Source: Panax quinquefolius (Eukaryota > Streptophyta > Magnoliopsida > Apiales > Araliaceae). Taken from it: DNA of 64,000 nucleotides. The notes below the pieces were generated by a model. The model did no database searches. It saw nothing but the letters and a program-made list of their open reading frames with translations, and had not been told where the DNA came from. The translations under genes were made by a program, and so were the position numbers. This document shows positions 22,150 through 33,461 of the stretch, piece after piece. Each line of letters opens with the position of its first letter. Positions within the stretch are counted from its first letter, which is position 1. The stretch lies in NCBI GenBank assembly GCA_020205615.1, contig CM035156.1, positions 21,479,128 to 21,543,127 on the forward strand, read 5' to 3'.

Positions 22150-24530
22150 ACCGACGCCTATTTTTTTGCTCAGAATCCTAGCACTCGATAGTGATTTCGC
22201 TTTATCGTGGCTTGGTTTCAAAGCCACAAATTGCACATTTTCGATGAGTCTTAGAAGGAATGATTTTCTCGAGTGCACTCTTGAATCTAGATTGTTTTTT
22301 GCGTCCCTTTGTTTGAGAAATATTAGGCGGCAAAACTCTTCTTCTTCTTCCACCTCTGCATCTTCATCGTCATTATCGTATCCCATATCATGATTTGGAT
22401 CTCCAATGTGCAATCAATGTCATCATCCGCCAGATTCGATAATATTCTCATCCGGATCATACCGGTCAACCAACTCTTTTCCTCGTGCATTCGGTTTAGA
22501 ACAGTTTGTAATCTTGATCGAGGCAAGCCGCTTCTTTCGCTAACTCCTCGTAATCACCCATCAAATGATTATAGCGCATTGCTTGATTTTGTTCAAGTCG
22601 CAGATGTGGAGTTAAAGTGTAAGTCTTCACCATTGCTTTTGTTCAAGCGTCTCTTGTCCACCGATGAAGGATCATATCCGGTAGGTATTTGTGAAATACT
22701 CTTTCTTATGAAATATCTCAAGATGTGCTGCATAATTCACCGTGAGTGAGAAAGCATTTGACATTACATGTTACCGATCCCAAATTGTCGATTGTTGACA
22801 ACTTCTTTATATCTTCCACCACTTTCAACAGATTCATCGCATTATACATCGCATAAACCTTAGTATCGGTGACACACACAACTCACTAAGTTTATGAACA
22901 TTGTATTTCATGGAATCGATTTAATTGACGTTGGAAACGTCTAAACATCTCTTTTGTGTACACTTATGCGGCATGAACTTCTAAAGATGAACCGAAAGTA
23001 CCATAATCCTTTTACGATGTTTTGTTATGTAGTCGGCCTTCCTCTCCTCGATAAACCGTCTTTTCTGACCTTTTGACTTTGCAAAGACAAAACATAGCAT
23101 ACCACGTTGATGCATTAACATACTCATCAAAAAGGCATTCATGCTCTCGCTTCTTCCAGGTGGTAGTCATTCCGTGGCAAAATATCTCTTTGTATATCTT
23201 GGAATCCATTTCATCATTACATCATACAAACTTCCAAGCCATTCATTAGTATACAATTCATAGAACTTATCGAATATGCCAACGCTTCTTCAAATTCCTC
23301 GATGGACAATGAGTTATACACACAGTTGTTAAAATCATTTTTTGAACGATGGGTGCTCATAATAAACATGATGCAATTTTTCAGGAAATTTATTGCTAAT
23401 ATGCCAAGAACACAATAAATGATAACTAGTTGGAAGTACCGTAGCAATAGCATTACTCATGGCTCTGTCTTGATCAGTGATGATGGTTGTAGGTGCCTTG
23501 TCCAGTCCGTGGCTTCAAGCCGTATACGTATGTCTGACGAAAGTGTCCTCTCGTCTCATCTCGTAATAAAGGCAAATCCAAACAATATAGGGCGATAATG
23601 GTGGTTGACCCGTGAAAATGGAAAAACGGCAAGATGCCATACTTATTTGTCCCAGTATGTATTATCAAATGTCACAACGCTCCGAACCGTTGATATATAA
23701 ACCTTGATCGGGCGTCAACCCACAAAATACAAGCTATGCGGTTGTTTTCATCGGGTTTCACTCGGAAAAAAAATTTGCTGGCACTTCCGGATGCAAGTTT
23801 ATTCAAATGATTGACAGCAACTTATGCATCATTTTCATCTGCAGAATCACGTCTTAAATCTCGCACCACATTCTCAACATTAGCAGTAGAGAAAGGAACA
23901 TTTTGCAACCCACCTCCCATTGTGCTCAAAACATTCATCATCTTACTAGGACCAATACCGAACTTATTTAAAGTGTCAATTAAATTTCTTGCAACAGGAG
24001 TAATATTTCTGTGAGTCTCGATCAAATCTACTTTGGTGGGGGTCACTAAGTGATGATTGTGCTCTAATTCAACAGTAGATATATGCCAATTGTCCTCTTT
24101 TTTATTGTGAACAACATATATTCTAGCTTTGCACATTGTTCGTCCTATCGAGTCTCTCTGTCTAGTTATTTTATTACTACTATCTTCATCATCAGGTAAA
24201 CTCTTGCCAACAATTGGTGTACCGGTTTTCTTACATACATACTGCCTAGATCTGATATCATTCGTATTAGCATGTTTATGACTAGTTGCAATTCTAATCT
24301 CAAATCCATTTTGCGAGCATATGATCTATAAAATATTCAACCTCTTCCAACGTACAAAATAATTGACCAACGTCTTTTAACAATATCGATTTATTACTTT
24401 CAACTTCACTGACAAATTCAGATGTATTATATGACATTTTGAAAAACTTACTTGTGAATAATAGTGATGAATTTTGCTCGATCAGAACTTCAACTTGATT
24501 TTCTGAAGTGAAAGTGGGCAACCAGATGAA
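22150..24530 (-). pseudogene. FAR1/FHY3-like MULE transposase remnant
   Basis: Fragments in several minus-strand frames occur in family order. A leader ending FCTLEEVEYFIDHML lies at about 24310-24370. A FAR1 DNA-binding domain (CKARIYVV...W...VELEHNHHL) lies at 24060-24136. A MULE domain starts with FDNTY (23653-23668, first catalytic Asp) and TNKYGILPFFHF (23474-23650), then an ITDQD-like stretch near 23475 and CNSLSIEEFEEAL-type sequence at 23217-23400. A KEIFCHGMTTT/FDEYVNAST block is at 23090-23190, and an acidic C-terminal stretch at 22310-22390. At least four frame changes separate them. Family members are DNA-binding transposases or domesticated light-signalling regulators; this copy is broken. 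Confidence 0.75.
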
Positions 24531-24738
24531 ACAAATTATGAGTAGAGGTGAAAAGAGAAAATAATATCAGAGAACAAATTCGGGTTCATGGAGAAGAAGA
24601 TAACTTGAGAAAATAGCAGCTTCCTAGACAATATTTAAAAGGTAAAACTAATGTACTTTTTCCATATAATAAATGTCAGCTTTTTTCTATTCCCATAGTG
24701 CTTTATTATTATGTTTGACCACTTATTCACCAAACAGT

Positions 24739-24741
24739 CTT

Positions 24742-24783
<42 letters not shown>
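24739..24783. repeat. (AAT)n microsatellite
   Basis: About 14 AAT units. A short hairpin (AAGCCG...CGGCTT, 24809-24833) follows shortly after. Confidence 0.9.
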
Positions 24784-24784
<1 letters not shown>

Positions 24785-24949
24785 GTAATAAAATAATAAA
24801 AAGTACATAAGCCGCTACTATATGTAACGGCTTTATACTCAATTCGTAATAATAATAGAATAATAATAATAATCGATTAATTATAATAAAAAAATGAGAA
24901 CATATAATTTGGGGGGAAATGGAATGTTTTAAGATATATCCAAATCCAA

Positions 24950-25060
24950 GGTAAAATATGACAATTTAGGCAGTGGTGCTCGGGTGGTCATTTGATTTAA
25001 TGTTTGGAGCTTGAGGTCATGGGTTTGATTACATCCGGCCAGCCTATGTAATTTATTTAT
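24950..25060 (+). mobile_element. tRNA-like/SINE-like block, plus-strand copy at right end of FAR1 element
   Basis: GGTGCTCGGGTGGTCATT, then TTGAGGTCATGGGTTTGATT: the inverted partner of the 21436-21580 block. Similarity also covers the outside flank (GATATATCC appears in both). See the left copy for interpretation. Confidence 0.45.
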
Positions 25061-25439
25061 TACAAATTTCAGATAAATTTGTCTCTACTTTAGAAGCTTT
25101 TATTAAAAATTAATTTTAATTTTTTATTCTAAGCCGAGATATGCTTTGTCTTACTGAAATGTTAATTTTAATAATTTATTATTACAAATGGTGAAGCTTT
25201 ACTCCGTAGCAAAAAAAACAAAGCTTTTTCCGCCACATCACCTCTGGGAAAGACCAAATATTAGCCTTTTCGACTACTTTTTTCGCACCTGATGCCTCGA
25301 GAAAAACACACACAAAGCGTTATGACCTGTGGCTTTAGCATGGTCCTATTTTGGAGCCCACGCTACCTTGGTAGAGCGTGAGAATCCCCATCACCATTTG
25401 TCATTTCTGAGGGGAGTTAGATATTAAGTCTATGTATGA

Positions 25440-25765
25440 TGTGATTTGGCTACCTTACATAATGTGGGATGATGATATCGGTGGATTTAATTTTGAAGGA
25501 AGGTTGTTGGAATCTGGTGGGGTCCCTTGATCCACTTTGATATTGTGGAATTTCGGATGCTTGGGGCCAGTGTGATGATGAGCAATTCGGGTTCATGCAA
25601 GGCATACCATCAACAGCCAAAAACCACAGTGACCTTAGGCAGGAGAAAATTTTTAAATTTATTGATGTTGAGGATTGCATGGCCTTGAGAGGGGAATTAT
25701 ATTTCGATGTGGGAGGCATACATGGATCATCTCGAAGGACAACAAACTGAAATTTCTGATTATGT
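25440..25765 (+). pseudogene. Plant mobile domain (PMD)-like transposon remnant
   Basis: Plus-strand pieces include YDVIWLPYIMWDDD (about 25434-25475) and DEQFGFMQGIPSTAKNHSDL (about 25578-25637). These recall the W.PY and RQFG..Q.IP stretches of plant mobile domain proteins (aminotransferase-like PMD), which occur in MULE-type transposons. Frames are interrupted and no full domain can be read. The minus-strand open frames at the same place are shadows. Confidence 0.4.
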
Positions 25766-26233
25766 CCCAATAGATGATTACATGGTCTGGTATAGGAAAA
25801 TTACACATTGGAAAATTCACCGACCTCGACAAGCAAGCGACCACGACAGTTGTTATGAGCCTCGGGCCATTTACAACCAATAACACCTTATTTAAATGGT
25901 ATAAAATTATATTCTTCTTTAATAAATCATGTATTGGAGTAAATACTTAATATTACATTTATTCATATTTATTGTTAATAATATTTGTTTGTGTTTATCT
26001 TACATGACAGTTGAGAGTGCAAAAAGTCGTTATTTGATAAATTTTCGAAGATTTACTCAATTTGCCTCCCGAGTTGGTTCTGTAAAAAAATAATTGGATT
26101 TCAATCGCCTACTATCGACTTGAAGCAAGAGGTAAACAAATACCTCGATGAAGGGTCCCACAAATTTTGGACCACAGTCCCAATACACACAACTCAATGA
26201 TGAAGGGCTTGGGAAACAAACCGATTATGTTGT

Positions 26234-27315
26234 ATGCAGAGCTATATACCCACCCCACAAGTAATCGAGAGAGCTCCATTCCCACCACCCAAGCTTCACG
26301 AGGAATGTTACATTCCAACCTTCCAAACCTATGAGGAGTGTTACATTCCAACCAACTCTTCATTTATGGGACTTTTCCGACGCCAAGGATCTAGTTCACA
26401 AAAGGTATATATAGTTATATTAATAGTGATGGTTTTAATTATTATTGCTATATAATAATAATGTACATTTGGGTCTCAATCAGGTACAAGATGCGGGAGA
26501 CCACATCTCTTATGGACCAAAAGGGTCCTTATCCAAAAGACTTAAAGATTGGAAGGAGACATTTGTAAATAAACATATGTTTGGAAACGGTGGGCACCAC
26601 GTATGGGGATTTATATCCTTTATCACATCCGCGCCAGTTATATGAATTAGAACACAATGCAGTGCAATCCTTAGGGCCTGGGAGTTGGATATTCGAGCAT
26701 GTCATCGACGCTTATATGTTGTTGCTATGAGACAGAGAGGAATACTACAGGTCGCGGGGAATACAAAGGTGGTCCCAATTTGGTTTCATGAATTCATTCT
26801 TCATGCATCTTGGGCAGGGCTATGTGCCCTGCACTAACGTGAATACTACATGGAGTTTTTGCAATCCGTATGTTAACCAAGATGTTGGTCCACCTTTACA
26901 CGAATGCAAATACATATTCATGCCGGTGTGTAGTACCAATCAACGCCATTTTGTCTTGTTCCTATTCGCAGTTGAAGATTGGATGGTTACCATAATTGAC
27001 CCGCACTACAATGACACTAAGTATATTAAGTTACATGAAATGTACTCGTAATTCGCTCAAGTTATGGTATGTTTAGTTTTAAAATATTTTAATTTTATAA
27101 TGTCCTTTAATATTAAAAATTATTAACCAACTACTTTTATACATGCAGTACATTTGATACCATTTTGTTTTCAAATGGTAATCCGATCTTGATGAGTGGC
27201 TTGCGGTAATCCTATGTCTGCACAGACCTTAAAGATTTGAATCAAAACAACACAACAACTCAGACTGTGGCATTTTTGTATGCAAGTATGTTGACTGTTT
27301 CGTTAGGGCCAATGG
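26234..27315 (+). pseudogene. Ulp1-like (C48) cysteine protease remnant of a transposon
   Basis: Fragments suggest a C48 protease. YIFMPVCSTNQRHFVLFLF (26915-26971) has the candidate catalytic His, and WMVTIIDPHYNDT (26980-27020) the candidate Asp. NSDCGIFVCKYVDCFVRANG at about 27255-27315 carries the typical SDCG catalytic Cys motif. The last motif is in another frame after an AT-rich interruption (27060-27150). The N-terminal part has an imperfect double repeat (HEECYIPTFQTYEECYIPT). C48 domains are often carried by plant PMD/MULE and CACTA transposons; this copy is broken. Confidence 0.6.
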
Positions 27316-27339
27316 TAATATTTCTGAAGAGAAGTGGTG

Positions 27340-30030
27340 TGACGCCCCCAAAATAGGTATACACCACACCCATTCTGAGTCGCCAAATACATGGCACGTA
27401 AACAACTACAACTTTATTATTACAACAAAGAAACCTGTGAGTTTAAATACAAATATTATCTTCTGCACAATATCTATACTCAAATAAATCCCCATCACAT
27501 TTATTGATACATTATTTTACAAAATGGTGAGGACTACTAAACAATCCTTTCTAAAACCTTCATTCCATACCCCGACTAAGACTGCCACATTCTCGCCTCC
27601 CCGAGAAAAAAAAAATGGAACAACAAGGAAAAGGGGTGAGCTCAATCTAGCCCAAAGAAAGAATACTATGACTAAGATAATATACAACAAATTGTCGTTA
27701 GTCTCCAACAGGGGAAAAATCGATAAATACAATAGACAACAAGTTTCGGATCAATATTCGCGTGAAAATAATAATTCATAGAAGAGTTACGTAGAGAATG
27801 AAATCTACTATAATCTATGAATTTAATGGTCCATCATCAATATTTTATACCGTAACATCAATCAATATTCATCTCAAATCAAATATTCATCTTTGCACTA
27901 CAGCCAAAGATATTCATCAATCGGTCATGTTCATCTCAACACTGCTCATCTTTGCACTAAAGGCCAAAGATATTCATCACCGGTCATGTTCATTTAAACA
28001 CTGCTCATTTTTGCTTTTATTCTTCAAAATCATTCATCTGTGACTACCAAAGATATTCAATAATATCATCATTTAAGACCGAGGATGATGAAAATATTTT
28101 AAAGAACGAATCCAAAGAAACAAAATGACAAGGATTAAGGATTAAGGATTCGTACTTTGTTTTATCCATGTCCAACAATACCTCAAAAATAATCATAGTG
28201 GTGTAAAATTCAAGAATGATCAAAACATGGATACAATCAAAGCTAGTATCCGAATAGATATTTTGGACGAAAAGAAGAAATTTTATTTTTTCGATTGAAT
28301 AAAGTCCGTATACGTGAATAATGCCAGATATCGTGAATAGTCCGATATCGTGAATAAATAACTCTCACACCAAAAGATAGAAATTCCACAAAAACATCTT
28401 CACGCTTCATGAATAGTACTCGTGAATAAGAACTCGTGAATAGTAACTCATGAATAGTAACTCGTGAATAGTAACTCATGAATAGTAACCCATATGAAAA
28501 AGTTCCAAATTTGATAAAAACTTCAGATCAACATTTCAAAGATAATGATATTGAAGAAATAATATCATTACGAAAAAAAATAATATCCCTTACCTCAAAG
28601 AATCGATTTCTAAGGAGGAAGGTCGAAAGTGATGTTGAATGAAACTTGTCTTCAATAAAGAACTCTCAAAGTATCTAAATACTCACAAAATACGCCAATA
28701 ATATAGAGAGAGAAGAGAGAAACTTTGTTTACGTGTGATTTTCAATTCTAACTTAGCCTCTATTTATAGGAAAATGTTAAGACGTCAAGCAGACTTAACT
28801 CAAGAACCCACTGGCTTTTACTCGCTACTATTCCCACCCACCACATTTAAAAATTCAATTGAGCACATTTCTCACCAACCAAAAGTGGGGCCCACCAATT
28901 CTAGAATTTTCCACCAAAATCATTTATAACCTAATTTCCTCAATCACCACCTCTTAAAATTCATAATAAATTATACGCTCATTTTAATCGGTTCAAAATT
29001 TGTGGATATATACTCAACTTATATATGTATAACATATCCAAAAATTACAACGATCCAACTATCGGATTAAATATTATAACTCACACAATAAAGTCATAAT
29101 AACAATTCGATTTGATCTTTTAATACCTCCAATCCGACAAAATACAAATAAAACATCTCAAAGATTAATTCCTTCATTAATAACCACATAAATAAATCCA
29201 TCATTTATATTCATATAAAATAAATATTTCCTTATCATATGAATCAATAATTAATTATTCACAAATAATATTACGAATCACATTTATGATAACCAGTATG
29301 CTCCCAGAAAGAGGGGCTTTCCAATAAGGATCTCTCATCATCGCCGCAAATTAGGTGACCAAACCTCTCCTTAGATGTAACTTTCTAGACATTGCCAATA
29401 ATGTTATCTAATAATATTATTCAAATAATATGAATTATTGATCCGATAATGGGAAATATCGTGTAGAAGGACAATTATTGAAACAAAGAATAATATAAAA
29501 TACCAACGCAGAATTATTGAATCAATAAAATAAAATATTTGAATAAGAATTCTCGTAAAAATTATTGAGTAGTGCCTTCTTACGTAAGGATCAATAATTC
29601 AACAATACTGCAAATACCGTGTGCTATCTTGCAACCACGCCAGACATCGTATTTTTAACCACCGGTATTCCAACAAATCTTAATTGTAATAACTACGCCA
29701 GTTATTTATAACCACCCAAACTTTGTCGCTTTCCTCATCCAATCGCTTTCCAGTTATGGGGCCCACATACATGTCGCTCCGGTCAAATTTAATATTCCCC
29801 GACAAGACGAATATTCCACGACCAAACTAATATTCCCCGACAAAGATTTAATATTCCACGACCAAACGAATATTCCCCAAAAAAATGAATATTTTATAAC
29901 CACTCATTATTTTAAAATATTTGCGTGATTTAACCCTTAACTATCCACATTAATCAAATCAACCTTTACTATTTCAAAATAATAAATAAAGGAAATTCCT
30001 TTTTATTTAAAAAATTTTTCTGGTCTTACA
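27340..30030 (-). mobile_element. Family A LTR (3' LTR of minus-strand element A1)
   Basis: On the minus strand it starts TGTAAGACCAG at 30030, just after a purine-rich tract (AAGGAGGGAGG, 30031-30043), and ends TTTTGGGGGCGTCA at 27340. Length is 2691 bases. It aligns in order with the plus-strand LTR at 55381-58202: same ends, same AGGTTTGGTCACCTAA block and same GTGAATAGTAACT subrepeats. No gene is present. Confidence 0.85.
28370..28495 (-). repeat. Family A LTR subrepeats (GTGAATAGTAACTC)n
   Basis: Five to eight copies of a 14-15 base unit CGTGAATAGTAACTC/ATGAATAGTAACTC, preceded by related CGTGAATA words to 28310. The plus-strand LTRs carry the complement at 57010-57110 and 63360-63402. 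Confidence 0.8.
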
Positions 30031-33000
30031 ACCTCCCTCCTTATGAAATTTCGCCCTCGAATTGACGTGACGATACTCGGTGTTTGAAAAGGTGAGGATA
30101 CCTCGCTTTCATTTTCGCTTCCAATTCCCGTGTCATTTCTCTATAGCATGATTCCTCCACAAAACTTTAACTTGTGGTATGACCTTTCAAGGCGTAGGAC
30201 ATGCCCTTCCTATCCAAAATCTTGACAGTACCTCCTCATACGTTAGGTCTTCTATTATCTCGTCCGGGTTCTAATTCTATAACGTGATTCGGTTCTTTCA
30301 CATATTTACGAAATGCATGATATGTGAAACACATTATGAACACGAGACATACTCGAGGTAACGCAAGTCTATAGTTACATTTCCTACTACTCGGTCAAGA
30401 ATTTGAAATGGACCAATAAATCGTGGATCGAGCTTTCCTCTTTCCCAAATCTTGTAACTCCCTTCCATGGAGCAACTCGCAACAATACATGATCCCCACA
30501 TTAAATTCCACATCCTTTCGATGAAGATCCACATAACTCTTTTGTCGATCTTGTGCCGCTTTGTATACGTTGTCGAATCATTTGGATCTTTTCGGTGATC
30601 ATACGTATTAACTCTCAGGTCCCAACAATGTTGCTTCACCCACCTCATTCCAACATATTGAGAACGACATTTTCGTCCATATAATGCTTCAAATGAAGCT
30701 ACACCTATACTTGCTTCGATAACTGTTGTTGTAGGAGAATTCCACCAATGGTAAATATTTATCCCAACTACCCTTGAAGTTCAGGACACGAGTCTTAATA
30801 TATCTTCAAGAGTTTGAATAGTCCTCTCCGATTGTCCGTCCGTTTGGGGATGGTATCTCAAACTAAATTGCAAATCCGCGCTCATAGCTTTTTGCAAGCT
30901 AACCCAAAATCTTGAAGTGAATCTTGGGTCACTATCCGAAACTATGGATACAGGCATGCCATGCAACCTCACAATCTCATTTACGTACATACTAGCAAGA
31001 CGTTCAAGGGCATAAGTCTCCCGTATCGGCAAGAAATGAGCAGATTTGGTTAATCTATCAACAATGACCCAAATAACATTGATGCCTTGAGAAACCGTAG
31101 GAAGACCCGTAACGAAATCCATGGTAATGTGTTCCCACTTCCATTCCGGAATCTCAAGTGGTTGCAACGGACCCTTAGGTACTAGATGTCGCCTTTTTAC
31201 ACGTTAGCGGAGTTAAACACATCGAGATAAACTTTGCAATCTCTCTCTTCATATTGTTCCACCAAAATGTATGTCAAGATCACGATACATTTTAGTACTT
31301 CCAGATGGATTGCAAATGGTGTATTGTGTGCCTCCATCATAATCTTGTTCTTCAAATCGTAGTCGTTAGGAACACAAAGTCTAGAGTGGACTCAAGTATT
31401 CCTTCTTCATCAATTCTCGCCCTAATAGTTCCTTCTTGTACTTTCTTCTTCATACGCATCAAGATCGGCCTGCCTGGCTCGAAGCAACCTTAACTTTTTC
31501 TATTAAAGTTGGCTCTATCGCGATATCTTGACATCATCGCACTTTCGTTCAAGATATGATCTTCTACTCAACGCGTCACCTACCACGCTCACTTTTCCAG
31601 ATGGTATGGTCGAACATGTCTTTGAAATGAGTCTCTCTCGAGTTCTTCAAGCTCTTCCCACATTCTTTTCGCTCCATTCAATTTTGTATCTCTACGAGTC
31701 ATTTACGTTAATGGAATAGCGATTCGAGAATATCCTTCAACGAATCTCCGATAATAACCAACTAAGCCTGTAAAGCTACGTATTTCGATTCTCGACTTAG
31801 GTTTCTCTCAATCGCGACTCATATCCCAATCTTGGATAAAGACGTCACAATGACACCTATCGCTTTATTATCGCATTTAATATGACGTCCCTTACAGTAG
31901 AGTTCGCTTAGGTGAATTCCACAAAGGAAGTCACAAGATAAAGGCTCGTGTACCAAATTTATAGTTGAATTTTTAACTCCTGAAGTTCAATAGAGCCATT
32001 CGATATGAGATTTTAGAAATGAGTTTTGTCTCGGGTTCAAAGTCGATACAAAATTTAATATCGGAGCTTTGGGAGTAAGCGAAGAAATTCTTCAGAAAAT
32101 ACGTCAGGAAAAATCAATAACAACAAGAATATTATTCAAATATGACGTGTCTTTATTCAAATCCATAACATGGGCTAAGAAAACTTGACATCCGTAATAA
32201 ACGAATGACTTCATGGCTTGATATGAAAATGTTTGATTGATTGCTTGAATTGAATAACGTTGTTGCTTAGAATATGAAAACTAACAACCTTACACGTAAA
32301 GCAATCAATTTGGAATGATGAGTAGTTAACCTTAAAATCACATCAAAAGCAAATATCTCTATAGAAATAAGGTTAACAGGTAATGTGATAGTGCCAACCT
32401 GAATCAAGCAAGATTTATAAACAACGGATGTAATGAAAGTTTCTCTAACTGAGTCTCCATAAATAGGTCAAAGTCTAATTTCTCCGTAGTCAAGTTCAAA
32501 CGCTGAGCGCAAGCAAGAGAGATAAAAAGAATGGGTAGAACCCAGATTCTAGTAAGGTATAAACTTCGCAAGAATTTATAATTAATCTAACCATATAACT
32601 TCGTTCGGGTTCCTCACATTTTGACCGGTCCACGACAAACGCTTCTTCCGAGAATCGTTGACTTTGACTTTTTCCGGACATCCTTTTGAGTCACCATTCC
32701 CGTTGGACTGGGTTTCGATATCGCATAATCTCGAGCAATATGTCCTTCTTTTCCACAATTATAAGCATACCTTAAATCGTTGTGGGGCAACAATGATATA
32801 TCCCTCTTTCCGCATTGTAATATACGAATCGGTGGTCGTTTCTCTCCCTTAAAACTAGTTGCATCAAGGCCGACGCCTTCAAATGGTCGTTGTTGAATCT
32901 CCTCTTTAAAATCTCCTCCCAGACTCGCTTCTTCTATTTTCACGGCCACGATTACCACCGTAGTGGTTACCGCCATGTCCCGTATTCTTCTTTCTCCGCC

Positions 33001-33361
33001 GGTTATCGTTATTCGATGACTCGCTATCTTCAGTATGATCCTAGTTATGGTCCTCGGTTGAACGTGATCGTTATCTCGCTTCTAACAACCGGAGCCCCGC
33101 TGACAACATCATCCTAATAGAGAGAAAATTTATGAGAAATGATATCGACGTATGCCGGTTTCAAACCTCTAAGAAACATCCGCGGCATACGCTCCTCATT
33201 CTCCACCAAATGAGGTACTGAACCCAGATAACTCATGAACTTACTTCGTCTTTGGGACACCGCCATGTTATTCCTCGCTCTAGTCTAATAAACTCCACTT
33301 CCTTCGTATAGCCGAATACTTTCGGGAAGTACTTGTCGTTGAGCTGCTTCTGAAATGTCTC
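30031..33361 (-). pseudogene. Family A element A1 internal region (gag-pol, RT and RNase H deleted)
   Basis: Minus-strand order from right to left: gag core fragments (33361-32980); a zinc knuckle YNCGKEGHIARD (about 32715-32755); protease region (32640-32000) with HPF/IN-type wording; start of RT only. After that a junction at 31960-31790 leads straight to the last part of RT (IATPLT-type wording near 31710). A second junction skips most of RNase H near 31600, then follows the integrase zinc region (31500-31200), the integrase core and the C-terminal chromodomain-like tail (30690-30060). Many frameshifts. It belongs to the Ty3/gypsy chromoviruses by its integrase tail; the Tekay-like placement is an inference. 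The 5' LTR should lie to the right, but the sequence runs into the N gap. Confidence 0.75.
30781..31167 (-). CDS. Integrase core of element A1
   Basis: The longest clean retroelement frame in this copy (128 residues). It starts at EIPEWKWEHITMDFVTGLP, with the first catalytic Asp in MDF. The second Asp is in SDSDPRFTS and the Glu in the QSERTIQTLE stretch. In the family the enzyme inserts element cDNA into the genome. The open frame and complete D,D,E set contrast with the broken RT region of the same element. It is a domain within a polyprotein, not a separate gene. Confidence 0.8.
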   Translation of the reverse strand: MQPLEIPEWKWEHITMDFVTGLPTVSQGINVIWVIVDRLTKSAHFLPIRETYALERLASMYVNEIVRLHGMPVSIVSDSDPRFTSRFWVSLQKAMSADLQFSLRYHPQTDGQSERTIQTLEDILRLVS

Positions 33362-33461
33362 NNNNNNNNNNNNNNNNNNNNNNNNNNNNNNNNNNNNNNN
33401 NNNNNNNNNNNNNNNNNNNNNNNNNNNNNNNNNNNNNNNNNNNNNNNNNNNNNNNNNNNNN
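33362..33461. other. Assembly gap of 100 N
   Basis: Exactly 100 undetermined bases. Left of it is family A gag on the minus strand; right of it is a family B LTR missing its last dozen bases (the GTGACGCCCCCAAA end). The true distance is unknown. Confidence 1.

Noticed and set aside
24950..25060. A true tRNA gene
   Set aside because: Box-like words exist but no acceptor stem or anticodon arm can be paired.
25450..25886. Minus-strand open frames of 75-106 codons
   Set aside because: The plus strand has the plausible transposon wording; the minus frames look like shadows.
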